Of a DNA stretch of 7,816 nt, positions 1 through 6,302 are shown piece by piece; positions within the stretch are counted from its first letter, which is position 1, and each line of letters starts with the position of its first letter. The notes under the pieces are model-generated. The model did not search any database. It saw only the letters and a list, made by a program, of their open reading frames with translations, and was not told where the DNA came from. The position numbers and the translations under genes are program-made. Origin of the DNA: Rickettsiales bacterium (GTDB lineage Bacteria; Pseudomonadota; Alphaproteobacteria; Rickettsiales; JANQQO01); assembly GCA_028289305.1 (NCBI GenBank), contig JANQQO010000084.1, positions 1 to 7,816 of the forward strand, written 5' to 3'.

Positions 1-852
1 AGCGAGCTGATTTATGAAAAGATGGATCGCCTCTTGCCACCGCTCCGTAAGGAGCGTGTAGGCGAGAATCGTCTTGCCGAAGCCATGCGCTATGCAGCAC
101 TTTCACGCGGCAAGCGCTTGCGGCCGTTTTTGCTCATCACCTCGGCTAACCTGTTTGGCGTTGGGCAATCCTCCTCGCTACAAGCCGCTGCAGCAATCGA
201 ATTCATCCATGCTTATTCCTTGGTGCATGATGACCTTCCCGCCATTGACGATGATGATGTGCGCCGCGGCCAACCGAGTTGCCATAAGAAATTTGATGAA
301 GCTACCGCCATTCTTGCAGGCGATGCCTTGCTGACACTTGCCTTTGAGGTGCTTGCTGACCCTACCACCCATGCTGATAATGCCGTTCGCGCTGAATTGG
401 TGAAGCAAATTGCTTATGCTGCCGGGTCAAAAGGTATGGTCGGCGGGCAAATCATCGATATCATCTCAGAAACAAAAGAGCTCAATATCGAGCAAATCAC
501 CCGCCTGCAGCATATGAAAACCGGTGCATTATTCGCGGTTTCCTGTGAAGCGGGTGCAATTCTCGGCAAAGCGCCAGAGCCGCTGCGTAAAGCGCTAAAA
601 GGCTATGCGCATGATATCGGCCTTGCGTTCCAAATCCGTGATGACCTTCTTGATGCGCGCAGTGAAGAAGGCGATGAGCGCCAGGATAAATCCGCCGGGA
701 AAGGCACCTATGTCAGCCTGATGGGCAAAGAAAAAGCACGCAAACAAGGCATCATGCTCTGTGAGCAAGCCGTGGCCCATTTGGAGGTATTCGGCAAGCG
801 TGCCCATCTGTTAAAAGAGCTCGCAAACTACATCGTCACCCGCCAAACCTAG
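1..852 (+). CDS. ispA: Farnesyl diphosphate synthase (polyprenyl synthetase family), 5' end cut by the window
   Basis: Cytosolic prenyltransferase that condenses isopentenyl diphosphate with dimethylallyl and geranyl diphosphate to give farnesyl diphosphate for quinone and undecaprenyl lipid synthesis. Counting from the ATG at base 22, the first aspartate-rich motif DDLPAIDDDD is at residues 70-79, preceded by the family block YSLVH. The second motif, DDLLD, is at 207-211 within FQIRDDLLD. The basic GKRLRP segment at 30-35 and the GKGTYVSL stretch at 227-234 also fit the family. The frame stays open back to base 1 and the ATG at 22 has no clear Shine-Dalgarno. It would give 276 residues, slightly short for IspA, so the true start probably lies upstream of the window. 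The DDx4D first motif and overall pattern fit bacterial FPP synthases. A GGPP or octaprenyl synthase is less likely, but chain length cannot be proven here. The usual downstream partner dxs is absent. Confidence 0.93.
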   Translation, partial: SELIYEKMDRLLPPLRKERVGENRLAEAMRYAALSRGKRLRPFLLITSANLFGVGQSSSLQAAAAIEFIHAYSLVHDDLPAIDDDDVRRGQPSCHKKFDEATAILAGDALLTLAFEVLADPTTHADNAVRAELVKQIAYAAGSKGMVGGQIIDIISETKELNIEQITRLQHMKTGALFAVSCEAGAILGKAPEPLRKALKGYAHDIGLAFQIRDDLLDARSEEGDERQDKSAGKGTYVSLMGKEKARKQGIMLCEQAVAHLEVFGKRAHLLKELANYIVTRQT

Positions 853-854
853 CT

Positions 855-1271
855 GTGACTCTTCCTTTTATTATCCTGCTTCTGCACGATAGTTTTTCTG
901 CCGCCTTCGTGTTCGGCTTTTCGTCAGAGCTTATTTTTGATGTAACGGTCTATTTTAATACCGCGCCTGCGCTGCTCATTGCCGCACTCGCGCTCATCGC
1001 CAGCCTTAGCGCAAGCATGCTCAATTGGGGTCTCGGCAGTCTCCTCCGTCTCATCAAAGCAAAGGCGCCGCTCGGCAACGCCAGTGCTGCAAAACTCCCA
1101 CCGCAAATCAAGCGCTACGGCATGTTTTTACTACTTTTTTCTCCGATAGATGGGGTAGGGGAGGTGCTTACCCTGCTCGCCGGCGCTGCCCATGTCAAAT
1201 TCCTCCACGCCCTGCTTCTGGTCTTCGCAGCGCGCAGCGCCTATTACGCCGGCTTTATTTTGTTAAACTAG
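855..1271 (+). CDS. Small integral membrane protein, YqaA/DedA-like
   Basis: A 138-residue, strongly hydrophobic protein starting with GTG two bases after the ispA stop, so probably co-transcribed with it. Hydrophobic stretches lie at about residues 4-22, 37-57, 88-110 and 113-137. A positively charged loop (RLIKAKAP, then KLPPQIKR) separates the second and third. The SMLNWGLG segment (54-61) and the polar SPIDGVGE segment (96-103) inside the hydrophobic second half resemble the conserved pieces of YqaA/DedA (SNARE-associated/VTT) membrane proteins, which include lipid flippases. That assignment is pattern memory, not an alignment. Codon use matches neighbouring genes (many CTC, GCC, CGC), supporting a real gene. 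No Shine-Dalgarno precedes the GTG, and no in-frame ATG occurs before residue 55, so translation is probably coupled to ispA. Function unknown. Confidence 0.6.
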   Translation: MTLPFIILLLHDSFSAAFVFGFSSELIFDVTVYFNTAPALLIAALALIASLSASMLNWGLGSLLRLIKAKAPLGNASAAKLPPQIKRYGMFLLLFSPIDGVGEVLTLLAGAAHVKFLHALLLVFAARSAYYAGFILLN

Positions 1272-1289
1272 CTAACAGGGCACCCTTAT

Positions 1290-1379
1290 TGTCATCCTGA
1301 ACTTGTTTCAGGATCCACCGCTCATCTGCAACAGCTGTACCAGTTGATAAGTGGACCCTGAAATGAATTCAGGGTGACA
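1290..1379. repeat. Paired palindromic intergenic repeat (two hairpin arms in inverted orientation)
   Basis: Two 29-nt arms, 1290-1318 and 1351-1379, are inverted copies of each other with 24 of 29 matches, separated by 32 nt. Each arm is also a palindrome: left stem 1294-1301 with 1307-1314, right stem 1355-1362 with 1368-1375, 8 bp each around 5-nt loops. Of the five differences between arms, three are in the loop and the other two form a compensatory pair (T-A in the left stem, C-G in the right). The element sits between the convergent membrane-protein gene and aroC. Arm sequences of this TCCTGAACTTGTTTCAGGA type are, as I recall, scattered through many alphaproteobacterial genomes as intergenic repeats. 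It could stop or stabilise converging transcripts, but neither side has the adjacent T-tract of a classic intrinsic terminator. The rest of 1272-1441 holds no gene, only a 7-bp inverted repeat (1423-1429 with 1442-1448) that overlaps the aroC stop. Confidence 0.85.
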
Positions 1380-1441
1380 TAAAAGATTAGCCTGCTGATA
1401 AAAAGTAATTCTATAACTCTATTGAGTAAAACCAGGAAGCG

Positions 1442-2512
1442 TTACTCACACTGCGCTTTGTGACGCAGCGCGTGATCAGCCAACACACAGGCCAACATTG
1501 CCTCACCAATCGGCACTGCGCGAATGCCCACGCACGGGTCATGCCGCCCTTTGGTACGAATCTCCGTATTTTTTCCCTGTTTGGTAATCGCCTTGACCGG
1601 CAGCAAAATCGAACTCGTCGGCTTTACCGCAAACCGCACCACAATATCCTGCCCGGTTGAAATGCCGCCCAAAACCCCGCCGGCATTGTTCGATAAAAAT
1701 TCGACTTTGCCTTTCTTCATCCGCATTTCATCCGCATTCTCTTCGCCGCGCAGCTCGGCTGCACCCAAGCCTGCGCCAATCTCCACAGATTTCACCGCGT
1801 TAATCCCCATCATCGCGTGTGCAATCTCCGCATCCAGCTTGCCATAAATCGGTGCACCCCAGCCGGCGGGCACGCCGCTCGCCACTACCTCAATTACCGC
1901 GCCAATGGAAGAGCCCTCCTTGCGTATCGCATCAACATACTCCTCCCACACCGGCACAATGGTCTTATCCGGCGCCCAAAACGCATTGCGTTCCGTTTCC
2001 TTCCAGCTCCAGCGCTTCCTGTTAACGCTCTTATCGCCAATTTGCACCAGCGCCCCGCGTATTGTAATCTTTTTTCCCAGCACCTTGCGCGCAATGGCGC
2101 CTGCGGCCACGCGCATCGCCGTTTCCCGCGCGCTAGAGCGTCCACCACCGCGATAATCGCGTATGCCATATTTTTCCCAATAAGTATAATCCGCATGCCC
2201 CGGGCGAAAGCTGTCCTTAATCTCGCCATAATCCTTACTGCGCTGATCTTCGTTATGAATAATCAGGCTGATCGGTGCGCCGGTCGTCTTCCCCTCAAAC
2301 ACACCAGAAAGAATTTCCACCGTATCGCTCTCTTTGCGCTGGGTAGTAAAGCGTGATTGCCCCGGTTTGCGCGCATCAAGATAAGGCTGAATATCCTTCT
2401 CCGATAGCGCAATTCCCGGCGGCACGCCATCCACCACGCAGCCAAGCGCCTTGCCGTGGCTTTCACCCCAGGTGGTAAAGCGAAATAAATGACCAAAAGA
2501 GTTATGTGACAT
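1442..2512 (-). CDS. aroC: Chorismate synthase
   Basis: Last shikimate-pathway enzyme: anti-1,4-elimination of phosphate from 5-enolpyruvylshikimate-3-phosphate to chorismate, using reduced FMN. The 356-residue protein is full length for the bacterial family. It carries the three family signatures: GESHGKALGCVVDGVPPG near residues 16-33, RDYRGGGRSSARETAMR at 118-134, and TKGRHDPCVGIRAVPIGEAM near the C-terminus. Active-site histidines expected at positions equivalent to His17 and His106 are visible as H19 and H106 (SFRPGH). It begins 9 nt after the fabI stop, in the same direction. The bases just before the ATG are TTTCTCCTT, pyrimidine-rich with no Shine-Dalgarno, so translation probably depends on ribosomes finishing fabI. 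It is last in the minus-strand operon and faces the palindromic repeat. Confidence 0.97.
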   Translation of the reverse strand: MSHNSFGHLFRFTTWGESHGKALGCVVDGVPPGIALSEKDIQPYLDARKPGQSRFTTQRKESDTVEILSGVFEGKTTGAPISLIIHNEDQRSKDYGEIKDSFRPGHADYTYWEKYGIRDYRGGGRSSARETAMRVAAGAIARKVLGKKITIRGALVQIGDKSVNRKRWSWKETERNAFWAPDKTIVPVWEEYVDAIRKEGSSIGAVIEVVASGVPAGWGAPIYGKLDAEIAHAMMGINAVKSVEIGAGLGAAELRGEENADEMRMKKGKVEFLSNNAGGVLGGISTGQDIVVRFAVKPTSSILLPVKAITKQGKNTEIRTKGRHDPCVGIRAVPIGEAMLACVLADHALRHKAQCE

Positions 2513-2521
2513 AAGGAGAAA

Positions 2522-3337
2522 TTATACGGTAGAAATATCCGGCGCGTCTACCGCTTTCATCCCCACCACGTGATATCCAGAGTCCACATGCAGCACTTCG
2601 CCCGTGGTACCAGAAGAAAGATCGCTCAGCAAATACACCGCGCTACCCCCCACATCGTCCAAGGTAATATTGCGCCGCAGCGGCGAATTATACTCATTCC
2701 ATTTTAAGATATAGCGAAAATCGCCAATGCCTGAAGCGGCCAGGGTTTTCACTGGCCCTGCAGAAATAGCATTCACACGAATATTATCGCTGCCTAAATC
2801 CATAGCCAGGTATTTCACGCTGTTTTCTAGTGCTGCTTTCGCCAGCCCCATCACATTATAATGCGGCATTACCTTCTCTGCGCCGTAATAGGTGAGGGTT
2901 AGCAAGCTCCCCCCATCATTCATTAAAGCAGAGGCACGTTTAGCAATGCTGGTAAAAGAAAAACACGAAATATGCATCGTCATGGTAAAATTTTCTAATG
3001 ACGTATCGACATATTTGCCTTTAAGTTCATTTTTGTCTGAAAAACCAATAGCGTGCACCACAAAATCCAGCCCGCCCCATTCTTTCTCGAGCGCAGAAAA
3101 CACCGTATCCAACTCAGCTTCATTGGTGACATCACATGGCAAGATAATCGAAGAACCCAAAGACTCCGCAAGCGGCTTCACCCGCTTTAACATCGCTTCA
3201 CCCTGATAGGTAAAGGCCAGCTCCGCGCCCTGTGCCGTCACGGCTTGCGAAATACCCCATGCCAATGATTTATCATTAGCAACGCCCATAATGAGCCCGC
3301 GCTTACCTTTAAGCAACGTTCCAGTAGGAGTGCTCAT
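2522..3337 (-). CDS. fabI: Enoyl-[acyl-carrier-protein] reductase (NADH), FabI type
   Basis: Reduces trans-2-enoyl-ACP to acyl-ACP in each cycle of type II fatty-acid elongation, in the cytosol. It is an atypical short-chain dehydrogenase with the FabI nucleotide motif GLIMGVANDKSLAWGI at residues 14-29 and the block HAIGFSDKNELKG at 95-107. The catalytic set is Y150, Y160 and K167, matching E. coli Y146, Y156 and K163 in spacing. SAGPVKTLA (192-200) is the usual substrate-loop region. I chose the ATG at 3337 (271 residues, MSTPTGTLLKGKRGL); an in-frame TTG four codons upstream at 3349 would be unusual. The C-terminus carries about a dozen residues beyond the usual DSGYHVVG end. No clear Shine-Dalgarno precedes the ATG. 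It follows the lipoprotein stop by 21 nt and precedes aroC by 9 nt, so it probably shares their promoter. Confidence 0.96.
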   Translation of the reverse strand: MSTPTGTLLKGKRGLIMGVANDKSLAWGISQAVTAQGAELAFTYQGEAMLKRVKPLAESLGSSIILPCDVTNEAELDTVFSALEKEWGGLDFVVHAIGFSDKNELKGKYVDTSLENFTMTMHISCFSFTSIAKRASALMNDGGSLLTLTYYGAEKVMPHYNVMGLAKAALENSVKYLAMDLGSDNIRVNAISAGPVKTLAASGIGDFRYILKWNEYNSPLRRNITLDDVGGSAVYLLSDLSSGTTGEVLHVDSGYHVVGMKAVDAPDISTV

Positions 3338-3358
3338 TACACTGTACAAAAAGGAGGG

Positions 3359-3856
3359 TTATTGCCTGATCTGCCAGGATCCATCCGGCTGGCGACATGC
3401 AGTGCCATAGCCTTCTGCATTTTTTCCACCCACATTAATCGTTTGGGTGTATTCGCGGCAGAACGCCCCTTGTGCCGTTTGGTAGGTTTTGGTGGGTGTG
3501 ATCGTGCCGGAATTGCCGCTATCAGGGTTTTTCCAGCTAGACGTCACGCCTGTACGATTGGTTTCCAGCGCTGCCTGCGAACTTTGGTTGTAATACGCCA
3601 TATCCGCGCGGTCTAATGAAGCGCCAACTTCGCCACCAATATAAGCGCCTAACAGCGTACCTGCGGCAATACCCAGCGTTTTACCTTTTCCTTTACCCAC
3701 ATTCTCACCAACGAGGGCGCCGCCAATGGCACCAGCAATTGTGCCGATATCTTGTTTGCGAATGCCACCGTCCCTGCCGCCATTCTGCGAGCATGCGGTG
3801 GTAGAGACAACCAGTAAAACGGCAACACTAAGCGCCAGCCATTGCTTCATTTTCAT
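3359..3856 (-). CDS. Rickettsia 17-kDa-surface-antigen-like glycine-zipper lipoprotein
   Basis: A 165-residue outer-membrane-type lipoprotein. A basic start (MKMKQW) and a hydrophobic run at 7-18 lead to STTAC with the probable lipidated cysteine at residue 22; the -3 residue is Thr rather than the usual Leu, so the lipobox is imperfect. Residues 37-80 form a glycine zipper (GTIAGAIGGALVGENVG, then GIAAGTLLGAYIGGEVG), a two-helix membrane hairpin. The C-terminal part, with WKNPDSGNSGTITPTKTY, CREYTQTI, GGKNAEGYG and ACRQPDGSW, closely follows the Rickettsia 17-kDa antigen as I remember it, including two conserved cysteines (133 and 154). Function in the family is unclear, probably envelope structure. 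A Shine-Dalgarno (AAGGGG on the minus strand, 3865-3870) sits 8 nt before the ATG. It is first in the operon with fabI and aroC, behind a strong promoter. Confidence 0.9.
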   Translation of the reverse strand: MKMKQWLALSVAVLLVVSTTACSQNGGRDGGIRKQDIGTIAGAIGGALVGENVGKGKGKTLGIAAGTLLGAYIGGEVGASLDRADMAYYNQSSQAALETNRTGVTSSWKNPDSGNSGTITPTKTYQTAQGAFCREYTQTINVGGKNAEGYGTACRQPDGSWQIRQ

Positions 3857-3911
3857 TACAGCAACCCCTTAACAATTTCTGCTATCAGTTCAACCCAAGC
3901 CATAGCGGCTA

Positions 3912-3940
3912 CTTATATCAAAAAAACACAGGCTTGCCAA
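3912..3940 (-). promoter_or_regulatory. Sigma70-type promoter for the 17-kDa lipoprotein-fabI-aroC operon
   Basis: On the minus strand, -35 TTGGCA (3935-3940) and -10 TATAAG (3912-3917) each match the consensus at 5 of 6 bases, with a 17-nt spacer. The predicted start is near 3905, giving an untranslated leader of about 50 nt. Immediately upstream of the -35 is an A- and T-tract region (about 3941-3967) resembling an UP element. This would be a strong promoter, as expected for an abundant envelope protein. No other promoter is obvious in the short fabI and aroC gaps. Confidence 0.65.
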
Positions 3941-4009
3941 AGGAAAAATATGTCTTTTTTTATTTAACCCTGCACACAACTCAGGGCAGAACGCTTTTCA
4001 CTGCAAACG

Positions 4010-5194
4010 CTAGCCTAGCGCCTGTTCTAGATCTTTGGTCAAATCCTCTACATCTTCAAGCCCTACCGAAAGGCGAACCAGTGCCTCGCCAATGCCGAGC
4101 TTCTCGCGCTCTGCTGCATCAATATTCGAATGCGTCGTGCTTGCCGGATGCGTGATTAAACTTTTCGCATCCCCTAAATTGTTGGAGATATCAATGATCT
4201 TCAGGCGATTCAGCGCCGCAAACGCTGCCTTCTTCCCGCCTTTTATTGTAAATGCAATCAGCGTGCCGCCATGCCCCATCTGCTGTGTCGCCAAGTCATG
4301 CTGCGGGTGCGAGGCCAGGCCTGGATAAAACACCTGTTCCACCTGCGCATGTGCCTCAAGGAAGGCTGCAATCTTTTCCGCATTTATACAATGCTGCTTC
4401 ACCCGCAGATCCAGCGTTTCTAATCCCTTCAGCGCCACCCAAGCATTAAATGGGCTAAGCGCCGGTCCGGTATGGCGATGGAACGGCAGTAACTGCTCGG
4501 TGATAAATTCGTCACGGCCCAGTACTGCGCCGCCAAGCGTGCGTCCCTGTCCATCAATATGTTTCGTCGTGGAATACACCACCACATCCGCCCCCAGCTC
4601 CAAAGGATGCTGCAATAGTGGCGTGGCAAAAATATTATCCACGATAAACTGCGCACCATGCTGTTTGCACAGTGCTGCCACCGCCTTTAAATCCACCAAT
4701 TCCAAGGTAGGGTTAGACGGCGTCTCTACAAACACATGCGTCGTATTTTTCTTAAAAGCCTGCTCCCACGCGTCTATATCGCGCCCATCTACCAACGTCA
4801 CCTCCACGCCAAAGCGCGGCAGAATCTCCGTCACAATATAAAAGCATGAGCCAAACAGCACGCGGCTGGCGATCAGATGATCGCCCGGTTTAATCGTGCT
4901 CATGATAGAGGCAAACACCGCCGCCATGCCGCTCGCGGTCACGCAGCATTTCTCCGCCCCTTCTAACAGCGCCAGCCGTTCTTCCAGCATCGCGAGCGTC
5001 GGGTTTAAATACCGTGAATATACAAACCCCGGCGCTTCACCGTTAAAGCGGCTTTCCGCCGTTTCTGCGGAGTCATAGCAAAACCCGGAATTAAGGAACA
5101 GCGCTTCGCTCGTCTCACCAAATTCTGAGCGCAATGTGCCCCCGCGCACCAGGCGCGTCGCAGACTTCCATGTTTTTTGATCGTCTTTTGTCAT
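4010..5194 (-). CDS. metZ: O-succinylhomoserine sulfhydrylase (Cys/Met metabolism PLP enzyme)
   Basis: PLP-dependent enzyme of the Cys/Met-metabolism fold-type I family. It replaces the succinyl group of O-succinylhomoserine with sulfide to make homocysteine directly, a one-step route to methionine. From the chosen ATG the protein has 394 residues, normal for MetZ. YSRYLNPT (59-66) supplies phosphate-binding residues, D186 in VDNIFATP contacts the cofactor ring nitrogen, and K211 in STTKHIDGQGR is the Schiff-base lysine. The KHIDGQGRTLGGAVLG block (211-226) is characteristic of MetZ rather than MetB or MetC. The frame extends upstream to a GTG at 5293, but that start would lie upstream of the likely promoter. 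The ATG at 5194 has an AGAAGG Shine-Dalgarno (5205-5210) 10 nt away. A single-gene unit, divergent from nuoA. O-acetylhomoserine sulfhydrylase is a less likely alternative. Confidence 0.93.
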   Translation of the reverse strand: MTKDDQKTWKSATRLVRGGTLRSEFGETSEALFLNSGFCYDSAETAESRFNGEAPGFVYSRYLNPTLAMLEERLALLEGAEKCCVTASGMAAVFASIMSTIKPGDHLIASRVLFGSCFYIVTEILPRFGVEVTLVDGRDIDAWEQAFKKNTTHVFVETPSNPTLELVDLKAVAALCKQHGAQFIVDNIFATPLLQHPLELGADVVVYSTTKHIDGQGRTLGGAVLGRDEFITEQLLPFHRHTGPALSPFNAWVALKGLETLDLRVKQHCINAEKIAAFLEAHAQVEQVFYPGLASHPQHDLATQQMGHGGTLIAFTIKGGKKAAFAALNRLKIIDISNNLGDAKSLITHPASTTHSNIDAAEREKLGIGEALVRLSVGLEDVEDLTKDLEQALG

Positions 5195-5244
5195 TATAAA
5201 AATGCCTTCTACTGGCGGCGCTCCGCCAAATGTTGTAGTTGCGC

Positions 5245-5273
5245 AACATACCGTCGCCGTTGCCATTTGTCCA
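5245..5273 (-). promoter_or_regulatory. Likely sigma70-type promoter of metZ, overlapping a palindrome
   Basis: On the minus strand, -35 TGGACA (5268-5273, 5 of 6) and -10 TATGTT (5245-5250, 4 of 6) are separated by 17 nt. The start would be near 5238, about 45 nt before the metZ ATG. A perfect 10-bp palindrome GTTGCGCAAC at 5238-5247 overlaps the end of the -10 and the predicted start, which is where a repressor site could sit. That role is inference only. Confidence 0.45.
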
Positions 5274-5379
5274 AATATAATTATGTACAACACCCCACTG
5301 CCATGCTAGTTTATTTCCGCCTTGGTTGTCCTTTTTAAGGGCTATTCTACATACGATTCTTACGCAAGAATTGAGGAGC
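5274..5379 (+). promoter_or_regulatory. Upstream region of the nuo operon (promoter not resolved)
   Basis: This stretch between the metZ promoter and nuoA must hold the nuo promoter if nuoA is the first gene. Two weak candidates are visible: a perfect TATAAT at 5276-5281 without a convincing -35, and TTGGTT (5322-5327) with TATTCT (5343-5348) at a short 15-nt spacing. Neither is strong. I see no small gene, riboswitch or terminator here. Confidence 0.3.
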
Positions 5380-5745
5380 ATGCAGTTCGTTCTCGTTGAA
5401 TATCTACCCATAGTTGTTTTTCTTGCTGTAGCATGCGGCCTTTCTCTCGTTATGGTAGGTATTCCGTTCCTCGTCGCACTGAAAAAACCAGATTCAGAAA
5501 AGCTCTCCTCCTATGAATGCGGCTTTGACCCTTTCAGCGACGCCCGTAGCGAGTTCGATGTTCAGTTCTACCTCGTTGCGATTCTCTTCATCATCTTCGA
5601 TTTAGAAATCGCCTTTCTCTTTCCCTGGGCGATTGTGCTTAAAGAGATCGGCCTGTTCGGCTTCTGGTCGATGATGGTGTTTCTTGCCGTGCTTACTGTT
5701 GGCTTCATTTACGAGTGGAAAAAAGGAGCGCTGGAATGGGGATAG
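5380..5745 (+). CDS. nuoA: NADH-quinone oxidoreductase subunit A
   Basis: Membrane subunit of respiratory Complex I, at the junction between the peripheral arm and the proton-pumping arm near the quinone cavity. It has 121 residues, the usual length, with three membrane helices at about 8-32, 62-86 and 90-111. The conserved loop KLSSYECGFDPFSDAR (41-56) contains the loop cysteine C47, and FDLEIAFLFPWA (73-84) holds the helix-2 acidic pair D74/E76. I chose the ATG at 5380 because the protein then starts like other NuoA proteins (VEYLPIVVFL). The ribosome-binding sequence GAGGAG ends only 1 nt before this ATG, unusually close. An in-frame TTG at 5326 would add 18 residues unlike the family. The 3' end overlaps nuoB by 10 nt. 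Confidence 0.95.
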   Translation: MQFVLVEYLPIVVFLAVACGLSLVMVGIPFLVALKKPDSEKLSSYECGFDPFSDARSEFDVQFYLVAILFIIFDLEIAFLFPWAIVLKEIGLFGFWSMMVFLAVLTVGFIYEWKKGALEWG

Positions 5746-6302
5746 ACACGCCAAGAAAAACGCTCATCAATCCTAATGACCCATTGCCACCCGGTTTGGA
5801 GCAAGATGCCTTGCTCAGCCAGGTCACGGGCGAGCTCAGCGATCGCGGTTTCGTCATCGCGCGTATGGATAAGCTCGTGAACTGGGCCAGAACTGGCTCG
5901 CTATGGCCGATGACCTTTGGTCTCGCTTGTTGCGCGGTGGAGATGATGCAAGCCGCTGCTAGCCGCTATGATATGGATCGTTTCGGTCTGCTCTTCCGCC
6001 CCAGCCCCCGCCAATCTGACGTTATGATTGTTGCTGGCACGCTGTGCAACAAGATGGCACCCGCTCTGCGCAAAGTGTATGACCAAATGGCCGAGCCACG
6101 TTGGGTCATCTCGATGGGCAGCTGCGCCAATGGCGGCGGCTATTACCATTATTCATACTCCGTTGTGCGCGGTTGTGATCGCGTTGTGCCGGTCGATGTC
6201 TATGTTCCTGGCTGCCCGCCCACGGCAGAAGCTTTGCTATACGGCATCCTTCAGCTCCAGAAAAAGATTAAACGCACTGAAACCATCATCCGCCGCACAT
6301 GA
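5736..6302 (+). CDS. nuoB: NADH-quinone oxidoreductase subunit B
   Basis: Carries the terminal [4Fe-4S] cluster N2 of Complex I, which passes electrons to quinone. The 188-residue protein has all four cluster ligands: the tandem C65-C66 in FGLACCAVEMM, C130 in SMGSCANGGG and C160 in VPGCPPTAEALLYG. SRYDMDRFG (76-84) and RPSPRQSD (88-95) are conserved quinone-pocket regions. The ATG at 5736 is preceded by AAGGAG (5723-5728) at a 7-nt spacing. A GTG at 5715 in the same frame would lie inside nuoA and ahead of that site, so it is not used here. The start overlaps the nuoA end by 10 nt and the stop overlaps the nuoC start (ATGA), so translation of the three genes is coupled. Confidence 0.97.
   Translation: MGIDTPRKTLINPNDPLPPGLEQDALLSQVTGELSDRGFVIARMDKLVNWARTGSLWPMTFGLACCAVEMMQAAASRYDMDRFGLLFRPSPRQSDVMIVAGTLCNKMAPALRKVYDQMAEPRWVISMGSCANGGGYYHYSYSVVRGCDRVVPVDVYVPGCPPTAEALLYGILQLQKKIKRTETIIRRT

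Noticed and set aside
22..24. ATG at base 22 as the true ispA start
   Set aside because: The frame continues to base 1, there is no clear Shine-Dalgarno, and the resulting protein is a little short at its N-terminus for the family, so the gene probably begins before the window.
1025..1300. Plus-strand 91-residue frame overlapping the membrane-protein gene
   Set aside because: It is an alternative frame of 855-1271 with an Arg/Pro-rich product and no start signal. The 855 frame has membrane-protein organisation and native codon use.
1817..2356. Plus-strand 179-residue open frame antisense to aroC
   Set aside because: It lies wholly inside aroC, whose product matches chorismate synthase motif by motif. 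The antisense frame has a low-complexity, Arg/Pro/Ala-rich product with no family resemblance.
3968..3986. Hairpin CCCTG-N9-CAGGG downstream of metZ as an intrinsic terminator
   Set aside because: The stem is only 5 bp. On the metZ strand it is followed by an A-rich rather than a T-rich tract, so it does not meet terminator criteria.
5276..5281. Perfect TATAAT on the plus strand as the nuoA promoter
   Set aside because: No sequence like TTGACA lies 16-18 nt upstream and there is no extended -10. It remains only a weak candidate in an A/T-rich patch.
5195..5293. N-terminal extension of metZ to a GTG at 5293 (427 residues)
   Set aside because: It would start upstream of the likely promoter, adds 33 residues not typical of MetZ, and lacks a ribosome-binding site; the ATG at 5194 has one.
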